The notes under the pieces are model-generated. The model had not been told where the DNA came from and ran no database searches. It was given only the letters and a program-made list of their open reading frames with translations. This document shows, in pieces, positions 44,711-53,265 of a stretch of 64,000 nt of DNA (the first letter of the stretch is position 1; each line of letters starts with the position of its first letter). This DNA comes from Verrucomicrobiota bacterium (GTDB lineage Bacteria > Verrucomicrobiota > Verrucomicrobiia > Opitutales > Opitutaceae). Position numbers and translations under genes: made by a program. The stretch spans positions 62,001-126,000 of the forward strand of contig JADKHC010000003.1 in the NCBI GenBank assembly GCA_016721945.1. The letters run 5' to 3'.

Positions 44711-45127
44711 ATGCAGACGACATTGATCATCTATAAGCCTGATTGCATCGAAAAGAAACATGTGGGCAACGTGCTCGAACGTTTCGAAAACACGGGCTTC
44801 AAAATCGTAGGGTGCAAGATGACGCGCCTCAGTCCAGCGCTTGTGCGTGAGCACTACGCGCACATCGCGGATAAGCCGTTTTATCCGCCGCTTGAAGCTT
44901 TTATGCTCTCGAGCCCAGTCATAGTGATGGCTCTTTATGGAAAGGGTGCCATCGGCAAGATCCGCGAACTCATGGGGCCGACCGATTCACGCAAGGCTCC
45001 GAAGGGAACCATTCGCGGCGACTTCGGTAGCGACTCGATGTCCAACGTTGTACACGCCTCCGATAGCCTCGAAAATGCGAAAATCGAACTCGCACGCTTC
45101 TTCAAAACCGAAGAACTGTTCGGCTAA
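44711..45127 (+). CDS. ndk: Nucleoside diphosphate kinase
   Basis: ATG 44711 gives MQTTLIIYKPDCIEKKHVG, matching the family start; upstream in-frame ATGs (44666, 44696) add non-family residues. The 138-residue product has phospho-His115 in SNVVHASDSLENA and the nucleotide-binding GTIRGDFG. It moves the gamma phosphate between nucleoside triphosphates and diphosphates. A factor-independent terminator follows 25 bases after the stop. Confidence 0.95.
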   Translation: MQTTLIIYKPDCIEKKHVGNVLERFENTGFKIVGCKMTRLSPALVREHYAHIADKPFYPPLEAFMLSSPVIVMALYGKGAIGKIRELMGPTDSRKAPKGTIRGDFGSDSMSNVVHASDSLENAKIELARFFKTEELFG

Positions 45128-45152
45128 TCGCGTAAATTTTAAGATCTAAACG

Positions 45153-45189
45153 AACGGCCTGTGCCCTCTAAAGGCGCAGGCCGTTTTTA
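45153..45189 (+). terminator. Rho-independent terminator after ndk
   Basis: Stem aacggcctgtgcc (45153-45165) pairs with ggcgcaggccgtt (45173-45185) with one G-T wobble. The loop is 7 bases and a run of T residues overlaps the stem foot and continues to about 45188. Confidence 0.9.
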
Positions 45190-45293
45190 TTTTCTATAAA
45201 GGGGCGGGAGCGCGTTGGACACCCGCTGGGGCAAACGCCTCGGATCTTGTCGTGGACCGTGAGCAGAGTCGAACAGCTGCGGTTGCCGAGGGT

Positions 45294-45393
45294 CGGGGAG
45301 CGCACGCGTCTCGGTGCACTGGCGTCCCGCCGAGTGCGCTCTGAGGGTTCGGCGGGACGCCCAAACCGACACGCGAGACGCGTGTGCTCCCCG
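45294..45393. repeat. Nested ~100-bp palindromic repeat
   Basis: Outer arms cggggagcgcacgcgtctcg (45294-45313) and, reverse complemented, 45374-45393 differ at one base. An inner perfect pair, ggcgtcccgcc (45321-45331) and ggcgggacgcc (45351-45361), surrounds gagtgcgctctgagggtt. It fills the 353-base gap between ndk and convergent glcF; nothing else is seen in the gap apart from the ndk terminator. Confidence 0.8.
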
Positions 45394-45480
45394 AACCGTG
45401 GAAGACGGACATCTGTTTTTGCAATGCCCCGGCGCTTGTCCCGGGAATCTTTACTTTAAAACTTAGAGATGGGCGACGGG

Positions 45481-46746
45481 TTAGCGTTTGCCTTCGCGCT
45501 GGTAAGCTTCGGCTAAGAGAACGATCGGATGCACGACGCGGATTCGGGGCGCGTCTGCGCTGCGCAGGCCATTGAGAATCTGAAGGTGACAACCGGGATT
45601 GGCGGTAGCAACCACTTCGGCACGAGTGGCAAGAAGATGGCCGACCTTCCGCTGCTGCAACCACGCCGCAGTCGTGGGCTGTGTAATATTATAGATGCCT
45701 GCACTGCCGCAACACCACGTCGCCTCCGCACATTCAAGGAGTTCATAACCGGGAAGCGAGCGCAGGATAGCGCGCGGGGCGGCGGAGATTTTCTGACCGT
45801 GGGCGAGATGGCAGGATTCGTGATAAGTCACGATGGTTCGTGTTGACGCTAGTGGCAAGTTCGGCTTTGGGGCGCGGAAACCGATTTCGACGAGCCACTC
45901 GGAGATATCCCTGGTCTTGCGAGTCCACTCCGTGGCCCGCTCGGCGTAGGTGGGATCGTCGGCGAGCAGGCGGTCATAGTGCTTTAAGTGTGATCCACAG
46001 CCACCGGCGTTGCTGATAATCGCATCGACCGAAAACGGATCGATCATGTCGATCTGAAGGCGCGCCATGCGGCGTGCGGTATCGAGATCACCGTTGTGCT
46101 CGTGGATCGAGCCACAGCAATGCTGATTGCGTGGTGTGAAAACCTCGCACCCGTTTTCCTCCAATACATCGGCGGTGGCACGATTTACTCCGGCGAGAAT
46201 CAAGTCCGCCACACAACCGGTGAGCAGCGCGACACGATAACTTTTGGCGCAACGAGCAGGTTCGTTTTTCGCGACAAGCGTGTCGGAAAAGGGTGGGTGG
46301 ATCTGTGGCGTGGCAGGTTCCAGCTCGCGGATACGGCGCGGCAGCACCGCGGTTAATTTTAATCGGCGGACGAGCGACTGCAGGCCGACGACTTGATAAA
46401 GCCAGAGCAGGCAACCGACGGCACGCATCACGCGCGGATGTACAAACATGAATCGCAGCGTCAACCAACGGACAAAACTGCGCGCGGGTGTTTTCAGAAG
46501 GCCGCGCTGTTCGGCTTCGGAGCGGGCGATTTCAAGCAAGTGTGCGTAATCGACTCCGGCTGGGCATGCGGTTGTACACGCAAGACAGCCAAGGCAGTAA
46601 CTCATTTCCTCGGCGAAATCGCGGCTGAAAGGCAGTTCGCCATCGGCGACGGCGCGCATCAGCGCGATACGCCCACGCGGCGAATTCCGCTCACGGCCGG
46701 TTTCGGTAAACGTGGGGCAAGTCGGCAGACACATGCCGCAGTGCAT
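45481..46746 (-). CDS. glcF: Glycolate oxidase iron-sulfur subunit
   Basis: As it stands the frame starts at ATG 46746, within the first [4Fe-4S] motif (MHCGMCLPTCPTF); the second motif is YCLGCLACTTACPAGV. Two CCG-type domains follow (ending CCGSIHEH and CCGSAGIYN). The sequence upstream in the same frame, HTHLALLDYSILQQC, is family-like but has no start codon before a stop. A well-placed ribosome site (GAGG) and ATG at 46810 are one base out of frame; deleting one base in about 46797-46804 would give MQRRHTHLALLDYS. The true gene is probably 45481-46810 with a frameshift. GlcF passes electrons from GlcD to the quinone pool. Confidence 0.9.
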   Translation of the reverse strand: MHCGMCLPTCPTFTETGRERNSPRGRIALMRAVADGELPFSRDFAEEMSYCLGCLACTTACPAGVDYAHLLEIARSEAEQRGLLKTPARSFVRWLTLRFMFVHPRVMRAVGCLLWLYQVVGLQSLVRRLKLTAVLPRRIRELEPATPQIHPPFSDTLVAKNEPARCAKSYRVALLTGCVADLILAGVNRATADVLEENGCEVFTPRNQHCCGSIHEHNGDLDTARRMARLQIDMIDPFSVDAIISNAGGCGSHLKHYDRLLADDPTYAERATEWTRKTRDISEWLVEIGFRAPKPNLPLASTRTIVTYHESCHLAHGQKISAAPRAILRSLPGYELLECAEATWCCGSAGIYNITQPTTAAWLQQRKVGHLLATRAEVVATANPGCHLQILNGLRSADAPRIRVVHPIVLLAEAYQREGKR

Positions 46747-46836
46747 GCACTGCTGGAGGATGGAATAATCGAGAAGAGCCAGAGCGAGATGCGTATGGCG
46801 GCCGTTGCATTCCTACCTCGGTTGCTGCGGCCGGGT

Positions 46837-48198
46837 TCAGAATACCTTGCCCGGATTGAGCAAATTTTCAGGATCGAGCGTCCGCTTGATTTGCTGGAGG
46901 AGGAGGTAACTGGAATCGCCGAGCTGCTGTTTGAGAAACGCTTTTTTCGCGAGCCCGACACCGTGTTCGCCGGTGATCGTGCCACCGAGTGAAAGTGCGT
47001 GGTCGAAGATTTCCTTCAACGCGTGTTCGACGCGGTGCATTTCGGCTTCGTCGCGCTCATTCGTGAGAATGGTCGGGTGTAGATTGCCGTCGCCGAAATG
47101 GCCAAAGGTCGCGATCTGGAGATTGTGCTTGGTTGCAACTTCGTTAACGAAACGAATCATATCGCCAAGCTTGCTGCGCGGCACTGTAATGTCTTCGAGT
47201 ATCGTGGTCGGACGCAGGCGCGCGAGCGCGGAGAACGCACTGCGTCGTGCGGTGGCGAGGCGCGTGGCTTCTTCGGCATTGGCGGCACGCACAATGGTGG
47301 TTGCGCCCTGGGCGCGGGCGATTTCTTCAATTTTCGAGGCCTCTTCCGCAACCGGCGCCGGGTGTCCATCAGTCTCAATAAGCAGCACGGCTTCGGCGTC
47401 GCGCGGTAGGCCAACCTTGGCGAAGTCCTCGACACATTGCAGCGTGCGTCGGTCCAGAAATTCCAGCGTACAGGGAATGATTTTTGCGGCGATGATGGCT
47501 GAAACGGTTTCAGCCGCAGTGTCCATCGCGGCGAAGGTCGCGAGAAGTGTTTGGCGCGCGGCTGGTTTAGGCAGAAGCTTGAGCAATACCTTGGTGATAA
47601 TTCCAAGCGTGCCTTCGCTGCCGATGAAGAGGTCGCGCAAGTTGTAGCCAGCAACGTCTTTCACGCACTTGCTACCGAGCCAGCAGATCGAACCGTCAGC
47701 TAGAACTACTTCGATGCCCATTACATAGTCACGCGTCACACCGTATTTGAGTCCACGCAAGCCGCCGGAATTTTCGGCAACGTTACCACCGATGGTGCTG
47801 ATCTTCATCGAACCAGGATCGGGAGGATAGAAAAGTCCGACAGCGTCGGCCGCCTCGTAGATGCGTTGGGTGACAACGCCTGCCTCGGCGGTGAGCGTGA
47901 GATTGGCCTGATCCAGCTCAAGAACCCTATCCAGTCGCGTGAGACAAAGCACAATGCCGCCAGCCACCGGCACGCTGCCGCCGCTCAGGCCAGTGCCGTT
48001 GCCTCGCGTGACGACAGGTGTTTTGTGCTCGCGGGTGAGTTTGATGACTGCGGCGACCTCGGCGGTATTGGCGGGGAATACGACGGCGAGCGGACGTTGT
48101 TTTAACGTCGCTGTACCATCGAAGCCGTAGGGGATAATATCCTCGGCCGCAGTGAGAACGTTTTTATCGTCGAGCAGACGTTTGAGTGCGTCGATCAT
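46837..48198 (-). CDS. glcD: Glycolate oxidase FAD-linked subunit
   Basis: The 453-residue protein has the PCMH-type FAD-binding fold (VVTRGNGTGLSGGSVPVAGG, YPPDPGSMKISTIGGNVAENSGG) and the C-terminal oxidase domain with TFGHFGDGNLHPTI and GGTITGEHGVGLAKK, which holds the metal/substrate His. It oxidises glycolate or D-lactate to the 2-oxo acid. It precedes glcF by 27 bases in one operon. GlcE is not seen. The divergent AraC regulator gene starts 140 bases away and may control it. Confidence 0.95.
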   Translation of the reverse strand: MIDALKRLLDDKNVLTAAEDIIPYGFDGTATLKQRPLAVVFPANTAEVAAVIKLTREHKTPVVTRGNGTGLSGGSVPVAGGIVLCLTRLDRVLELDQANLTLTAEAGVVTQRIYEAADAVGLFYPPDPGSMKISTIGGNVAENSGGLRGLKYGVTRDYVMGIEVVLADGSICWLGSKCVKDVAGYNLRDLFIGSEGTLGIITKVLLKLLPKPAARQTLLATFAAMDTAAETVSAIIAAKIIPCTLEFLDRRTLQCVEDFAKVGLPRDAEAVLLIETDGHPAPVAEEASKIEEIARAQGATTIVRAANAEEATRLATARRSAFSALARLRPTTILEDITVPRSKLGDMIRFVNEVATKHNLQIATFGHFGDGNLHPTILTNERDEAEMHRVEHALKEIFDHALSLGGTITGEHGVGLAKKAFLKQQLGDSSYLLLQQIKRTLDPENLLNPGKVF

Positions 48199-48337
48199 GG
48201 ATGAATTCAGGTTTTTGTCGCCGACGTTTCAGACTATCTGTAAAGTGGTGCTTTGCTAAACTTGATCGGAGATTTATGCGTTTCAAGCGCGCCATTTTTC
48301 TCGTCGATTCTAGGGCGAGCGTGTTGAGTACCTCTGC

Positions 48338-49090
48338 TTGAATCCCCCCTGTAACGATTACCCCTCCGTAACGGTTGACCCTGAGCGTCCCTACGACGGC
48401 ATCCGCGAGCTTTATCTCTATCGAGAGCCGGAGTTGATTGCTGCGATGTTGCGTGGCGACCGACGAGAGGCGCGGAGCATCATCAACCATATTTTAGTCC
48501 ATATCTATAGTGCCGGCGAAGTCCGGCTTGAGCTGCTGAAAGGCCTGCTTCTCGAACTGGTAGTCATGATGGCGCGCGCGACCGTCGAGGCAGGAGTCGA
48601 GCAAGCCGATGTGCTGGGCATGCACTTTCGACACCTGACGGAGCTGGCCGAAATCGAAGACGACGAGGCGCTGGCGGGCTGGCTACGAGAAACCTTTGAG
48701 CGGATTTTTGCCGCGATGGAACATCAGGAACGCACGGACTCGCCACCTCGCATTGCACGCGCGCTGGCTTATATGCGCGACAACCTGGATCGCGACATCA
48801 CGCGTGACGAGGTGGCGCATCATGCGGGAATTTCCGCCGGACATTTTTCGCATCTTCTGCGAGCGCGAACAGGACATTCGTTTACCGAACTTCTGAGAAC
48901 GATCCGCATTGAGGCAGCGTGTGGATTATTGCGTACGACGGACCGCCCGCTGGTGGAGATCGCGGCCGAGTGCGGGTTTTGCGACCAGAGCTATTTCACC
49001 AACGTGTTTCGTGAGCACAAGAAAACCACGCCGCGCCAATATCGTGAAATGGTGTCCACGGAAACACTCGCGGCAGTGGCTGTACCATAA
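48338..49090 (+). CDS. AraC-family regulator of the PocR group lacking the PocR sensor domain
   Basis: The start is uncertain: TTG 48338 is used, the frame opening at 48314 with no ATG. The 250 residues show the mid-region of PocR-type regulators (REPELIAAMLRGDRREARSIINHIL, LELVVMMARATVEAGVE) and a C-terminal pair of helix-turn-helix motifs (ITRDEVAHHAGISAGHFSHL and LVEIAAECGFCDQSYFTNVF, ending TPRQYREM). The ~180-residue N-terminal PocR ligand domain is missing and there is no room for it before the divergent glcD. It heads the corrinoid operon, one base before the next ATG, and probably regulates it. Confidence 0.85.
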   Translation: MNPPCNDYPSVTVDPERPYDGIRELYLYREPELIAAMLRGDRREARSIINHILVHIYSAGEVRLELLKGLLLELVVMMARATVEAGVEQADVLGMHFRHLTELAEIEDDEALAGWLRETFERIFAAMEHQERTDSPPRIARALAYMRDNLDRDITRDEVAHHAGISAGHFSHLLRARTGHSFTELLRTIRIEAACGLLRTTDRPLVEIAAECGFCDQSYFTNVFREHKKTTPRQYREMVSTETLAAVAVP

Positions 49091-49091
49091 C

Positions 49092-49841
49092 ATGGCGCAA
49101 GGGCTAAAAATAACCTCCTCGCCGGAGCGCATTGCGTTGCTCTACTGCTCGGTGTTCGAGGATGAGATCGCGTTGTATGCCGCCGATGCGGATCACATCG
49201 TAGCGCGGAGTAAATTCGACATTGGGCTACACGACCGGCCCGACAGTATGCGGGCGAAGCTACAGGCGGCGGTCGACGAGTGCGATGCCATCGATGACAT
49301 CGCGGCCGTCGTACTGGTTTATGGACTTTGCGGCCGCGGAACGGCGGGACTGAGAGCGGGCCGACACAAACTCGTGATAACACGCGCTCACGATTGCATG
49401 ACACTTTTCATGGGCAGCAAAGAGCGTTACGCGGCGAAACAAGCCGCATGCCCGAACTGTTATTTTTATACACCCGGCTGGAATCGCGCGCGGCGGGTGC
49501 CAGGGCCGGAGCGACTGGCCGCATTGCGCGAGGAGTTGGCGCAGCGATTCGATGCAGACGAGGTCGATTATCTGGTCGAGACCGAGCGTGCTGCGTGGGC
49601 GGCACACGGACATGCGGTGTACTTGGAATTGGGTACAGCCGATGCAGCGAAAGAGGCGGATTATGCGCGACGCTGCGCCGACGGGCTGGGCTGGACGTTC
49701 GAACATATGGCGGGCGATCCGACGCTGCTGCGCGATCTGCTTTGGGGTCGCTGGGATGACGCGCGTTACCAAACCATTGAACCGAGCCAAAGCCTCCTGC
49801 ACTCGGTTAACACGGGGATTTTCAAAAGCGGAAAACCCTGA
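49092..49841 (+). CDS. DUF1638-family protein
   Basis: ATG 49092 gives 249 residues. Diagnostic segments are LVYGLCGRGTAGL and ITRAHDCMTLFMGSKERY, followed by CPNCYFYTPGWNRA; the paired Cys and the AHDC motif suggest metal or corrinoid binding. DUF1638 genes are commonly found with corrinoid proteins and methyltransferases, as here. The biochemical role is unknown. Its stop overlaps the start of the next gene (ATG 49841). Confidence 0.9.
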   Translation: MAQGLKITSSPERIALLYCSVFEDEIALYAADADHIVARSKFDIGLHDRPDSMRAKLQAAVDECDAIDDIAAVVLVYGLCGRGTAGLRAGRHKLVITRAHDCMTLFMGSKERYAAKQAACPNCYFYTPGWNRARRVPGPERLAALREELAQRFDADEVDYLVETERAAWAAHGHAVYLELGTADAAKEADYARRCADGLGWTFEHMAGDPTLLRDLLWGRWDDARYQTIEPSQSLLHSVNTGIFKSGKP

Positions 49842-51487
49842 TGCCAATTCAGCTGACGATTCAATCCACGCATGGCAGCAAAACGCAGACGCTGGCCGTA
49901 ACTGAGGGCGAAAAACGCGTACTGACAGATGTGCTGGCGGCAAACGGCATTCAGCTGAATACGCGCTGCGGGAAACGTGGCGCGTGTCGTGGTTGTATGG
50001 TTGAGCTGGTTCGTGGCAGCGTGAACGGTCCGTTAGGACTGATTGAGGCGCCAGCCGAAATCCGAACCTGCCAGGCGAGGCTGTTGCCGATCGGCGATGT
50101 GGCTGTCCGCATACCAGCGCATGCTCGGTTGGAGGCCAAGCCGCAGGTTGGCGATTCATTTGTCATAAATACCGCAGTGGCGCTGGAACCGTTGTGGCCA
50201 GTGAGTGATGGAAAACTGGATACAGCATTCGCGGTGGATGTCGGAACGACCACCGTTGTTGTGGCCATTATTGACCTGGCCAAGGGCGAAGTTCTGGCGC
50301 GAGCCGGGGATTTCAATGCTCAGATACGTTTCGGCGATAATGTGATCACGCGAATCGTCGCTGCGGCAACGCCACTGGCTCGCGAACAGATGCGGTTGGC
50401 TATGCTGCAAGAAACCATTGCGCCATTGCTGGCGAAGGCTTGTCGCGACGCTGGGCGTGACCCAACTCGGTTGGCGGGCGGTATCCTTGCGGGCAATACG
50501 ACGATGTTGCATTTATTGACGGGCGAAGATCCGGCCGGACTGGGAGTTGTCCCTTTCACACCAAAATTTATCGAGAGTCGCACGATGACGGCGGCCGAAC
50601 TTGGCCTTGCGCGAGTAAGCACGAACGCCGCTTTGCGTAACGATGTGCCGATGGTGTTGCTCCCAGGTTTCTCGGCCTATGTGGGCGCGGATCTCGTCGC
50701 TGGCATATACGCGACTGGCATGATGAACGACGAGAAGCCAAGCCTGCTCGTGGACATCGGGACGAATGGAGAGATCGTGCTTCAGGCTGACGGAAAATTA
50801 TATTGCTGCGCAACCGCGGCTGGCCCCGCGTTTGAAGGTTCCGGTCTTCTAGCTGGCACGCGTGCTCAGCTTGGAGCGATCAGCCATTTGAAATTGGCAG
50901 GTGGTGAACAGTTCGGCTTCGAATTGGAGACGATTGGAGGTGGAGATCCGTTGAGCGCTCCTGGGCTTTGCGGAACAGCCTATGTTGACTTTCTGGCAAC
51001 GGCTCGGCGAGCAGGACTGCTTTTGCCATCAGGGCGGTTTAATCCCAAGGAGTGGCAACGGCTGCCGGTTGATTTGCGCACAAAAACTCCAGGTGGATTT
51101 ACCCTAAAGATCGCTGGTAATCTATGTATCAACGAAGCGGATATCGCTTCCCTTATACAGGCGAAGGCGGCGATTGGTGCAGGCATTGAAATACTTTTAC
51201 GAGCAGCCCACCTGCGTGCAGCCGATATTGGCACACTGTATCTTGCAGGTGGTTTTGGTCTCTATATAGATGTGGAGCATGCGATCGACATCGGACTGCT
51301 CCCGGGCTTCATGCGTGAACAAGTTAAGGTGATGGGAAATACTTCGCTCGGTGGCGCGACCCTGGCCGCATTGGATCGCTGTGCATTGCCCGAAATGATC
51401 GCTTGGCGGAAATCGGCGCAAATCTTCGAGCTCAACGCACAACCCGGCTTCGAGGACTGTTATCTGGATCATCTGTCTTTGCCCTAA
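49841..51487 (+). CDS. RACo-type reductive activator of corrinoid proteins (2Fe-2S, ASKHA/DUF4445)
   Basis: The 548-residue protein has a plant-type [2Fe-2S] ferredoxin domain with Cys43, Cys49, Cys52 and Cys77 (RCGKRGACRGC and RTCQAR). A linker follows, then an actin-like ATPase domain: FAVDVGTTTVVVAIIDLAKG (phosphate 1), LLVDIGTNGEIVL (phosphate 2) and AGNTTMLHLLTGEDP. RACo proteins use ATP and an electron donor to return Co(II) corrinoid to the active Co(I) state. The partner corrinoid protein is the next gene. This is strong support for methyl transfer through cobalt. Confidence 0.94.
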   Translation: MPIQLTIQSTHGSKTQTLAVTEGEKRVLTDVLAANGIQLNTRCGKRGACRGCMVELVRGSVNGPLGLIEAPAEIRTCQARLLPIGDVAVRIPAHARLEAKPQVGDSFVINTAVALEPLWPVSDGKLDTAFAVDVGTTTVVVAIIDLAKGEVLARAGDFNAQIRFGDNVITRIVAAATPLAREQMRLAMLQETIAPLLAKACRDAGRDPTRLAGGILAGNTTMLHLLTGEDPAGLGVVPFTPKFIESRTMTAAELGLARVSTNAALRNDVPMVLLPGFSAYVGADLVAGIYATGMMNDEKPSLLVDIGTNGEIVLQADGKLYCCATAAGPAFEGSGLLAGTRAQLGAISHLKLAGGEQFGFELETIGGGDPLSAPGLCGTAYVDFLATARRAGLLLPSGRFNPKEWQRLPVDLRTKTPGGFTLKIAGNLCINEADIASLIQAKAAIGAGIEILLRAAHLRAADIGTLYLAGGFGLYIDVEHAIDIGLLPGFMREQVKVMGNTSLGGATLAALDRCALPEMIAWRKSAQIFELNAQPGFEDCYLDHLSLP

Positions 51488-51579
51488 GCGAAATCCGGCT
51501 GGGCGCACGCTTGCACAAAAAAATCTGCTCACTGCACAAGATTTCTGATGCCGTTATGGGTTAGCATTCCTTAATCCCC

Positions 51580-52218
51580 ATGAGCACATTCCAACCCCTT
51601 AGCGATGCCGTTCAAAACGGTAAACGTAACGAAGCAAAGCAGCACACGGAGACGTTGCTTCAAGCCGGACAAAAACCACTCGACATCGTCGAGAAAGGAC
51701 TGGTACCCGGCATGAGCGCCATCGGCGAAAAATTCAAAAACAATGAAGTTTTTGTTCCTGAAATGCTCATCGCGGCGCGCGCAATGAAAGAGTGCATGTT
51801 GATTCTTGAACCGTTGCTCGCGCAGGCTGGCATCAAGCCAAAGTACACTGTGGTCATTGGCACGGTTCAAGGCGATCTACATGATATCGGCAAGAATCTC
51901 GTCGCGATGATGCTGAAGGGCGCGAACTTCTGTGTCATCGATTTAGGAACCAATGTTGTACCGACAAAATTTATCGATGCAGCCCGTACAAGTGGCGCAC
52001 AGCTCATTGCGTTGTCCGCCTTGCTCACGACGACCATGCCCGCGATGAAAACGGCGATCGAAATCGTGCGCGCAGCGGCCTTGCCTGGAGTCAAAGTGAT
52101 GGTCGGTGGCGCACCGGTAACTCAGGATTTCGCGAATGAGATTGGTGCGGATGGTTATAGTCTGGATGCCGCAAGTGCAGTGGATCTTGCCCTGCGACTC
52201 GTCGGTGAAAAAGCCTGA
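51580..52218 (+). CDS. Corrinoid (B12-binding) methyl-carrier protein
   Basis: The 212-residue protein has a four-helix cap domain (about 1-88; LVPGMSAIGEKFKNNEVFVPEM) and a Rossmann B12 domain with the cobalt-ligand motif D-x-H-x-x-G at 99-104 (GDLHDIGKNLV, His101). SALLTTTMPAMK and VGGAPVTQDFA follow. It is the length and pattern of MtaC/MtbC-type carriers. It holds the methyl group between two methyltransferases. It lies in the same operon as the RACo gene, with 92 bases between. Confidence 0.95.
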   Translation: MSTFQPLSDAVQNGKRNEAKQHTETLLQAGQKPLDIVEKGLVPGMSAIGEKFKNNEVFVPEMLIAARAMKECMLILEPLLAQAGIKPKYTVVIGTVQGDLHDIGKNLVAMMLKGANFCVIDLGTNVVPTKFIDAARTSGAQLIALSALLTTTMPAMKTAIEIVRAAALPGVKVMVGGAPVTQDFANEIGADGYSLDAASAVDLALRLVGEKA

Positions 52219-52227
52219 GGAGTCTTT

Positions 52228-53265
52228 GTGAAACGCAATTTTTATCTAGACCTCGCTGCCTTAGGGCTGCGCATGCCCATTGGCACGCATCTGGTGTTGC
52301 ACCAATATACCGATCCGGAGGCTATTCTGCTCGATGGGCGTCGTCTGGGAGAGGTGTTGGTTGAAACGGCTGAGCGCTTTAAAACGCCGATGGCCGTGCC
52401 GCTGATGGACCTTACCTTGGAGAAAGAAGCGTTGCTGCTCGCCATGGGTGTACCGGCCGAACAGATCAGCCAGTATCATCTGGCCGAACCACCTGCTACA
52501 CTTCAGGCGATGCCTCTTACACCGAGAATGAAGGCCTCGTGCGAAGCGATTGCCCACGTGGCCAAAGTGCCATCCTTGATTCCGTTGGGCATGTCGATCG
52601 GGCCGTTTTCGCTGATGACGAAACTATTGGCTGATCCAATCACGCCGGTGTTTCTAGCTGGCACGGGGGCCACGCCTGCAGAAGAGCCGGATGTAGCCAT
52701 GGTCGAAGCGGCTCTCATCGCGGCCGAAAAGGTTATAGTAATTTATCTCGAAGCGCAGATTGCTGCTGGCGCGAAGGCGATCATCGTTTGTGAGCCGGCG
52801 GCCAACTTGGTTTATTTTTCCCCCAAGCAACTGGAACGGGATTTTGCCGTGTTTGACCGCTACGTGATGGAGCCGATGCGACGGATTACACAGCTGCTCG
52901 CGAATCATGACGTCGATCTGATTTTCCATGATTGCGGCGAACTGACCGAGGGAATGATTAAGCGCTTTGCCACGCTCGGAGCGGCGATGATCAGTTTGGG
53001 TAGCTCGCGCAAACTTTGGGAGGATGCGGCGTTGATTCCGAAGGACACTGTGCTCTACGGAAATCTGCCAACGAAACGTTTTTATGCGGCCCAGTTTTCA
53101 GTGGCTGAAGTCGAGCGCATGGCGAACGAACTGGTCACGAAGATGTGCGCAGTGGGTCATCCCTTCATCTTGGGTAGCGAGTGCGATGTGCTGAGCGTGC
53201 CCGGAAGCGAGCACGAGATATTGGGCAAAGTTGACGCTTTTATGCACTGCAACTGTTGCAGTTGA
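52228..53265 (+). CDS. Uroporphyrinogen decarboxylase-family corrinoid methyltransferase
   Basis: A GTG at 52228 with GAGGAG 6 bases upstream starts this 345-residue protein. It has a UroD-fold with SIGPFSLMTKLLADP, LIFHDCGELTEGMIKRF and the C-terminal zinc-type Cys/His pattern FILGSECDVLSVPGSEHEI. Members of this group (MtaA, MtbA and the MT1 subunits of O-demethylases) use a zinc thiolate to move methyl groups to or from a corrinoid. Whether this one demethylates a substrate or methylates a carrier is open. The stop abuts that of the convergent alcohol dehydrogenase. Confidence 0.9.
   Translation: MKRNFYLDLAALGLRMPIGTHLVLHQYTDPEAILLDGRRLGEVLVETAERFKTPMAVPLMDLTLEKEALLLAMGVPAEQISQYHLAEPPATLQAMPLTPRMKASCEAIAHVAKVPSLIPLGMSIGPFSLMTKLLADPITPVFLAGTGATPAEEPDVAMVEAALIAAEKVIVIYLEAQIAAGAKAIIVCEPAANLVYFSPKQLERDFAVFDRYVMEPMRRITQLLANHDVDLIFHDCGELTEGMIKRFATLGAAMISLGSSRKLWEDAALIPKDTVLYGNLPTKRFYAAQFSVAEVERMANELVTKMCAVGHPFILGSECDVLSVPGSEHEILGKVDAFMHCNCCS

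Noticed and set aside
45190..45480. CRISPR-like repeats
   Set aside because: The repeats are inverted and nested, not direct and evenly spaced; no cas gene is near.
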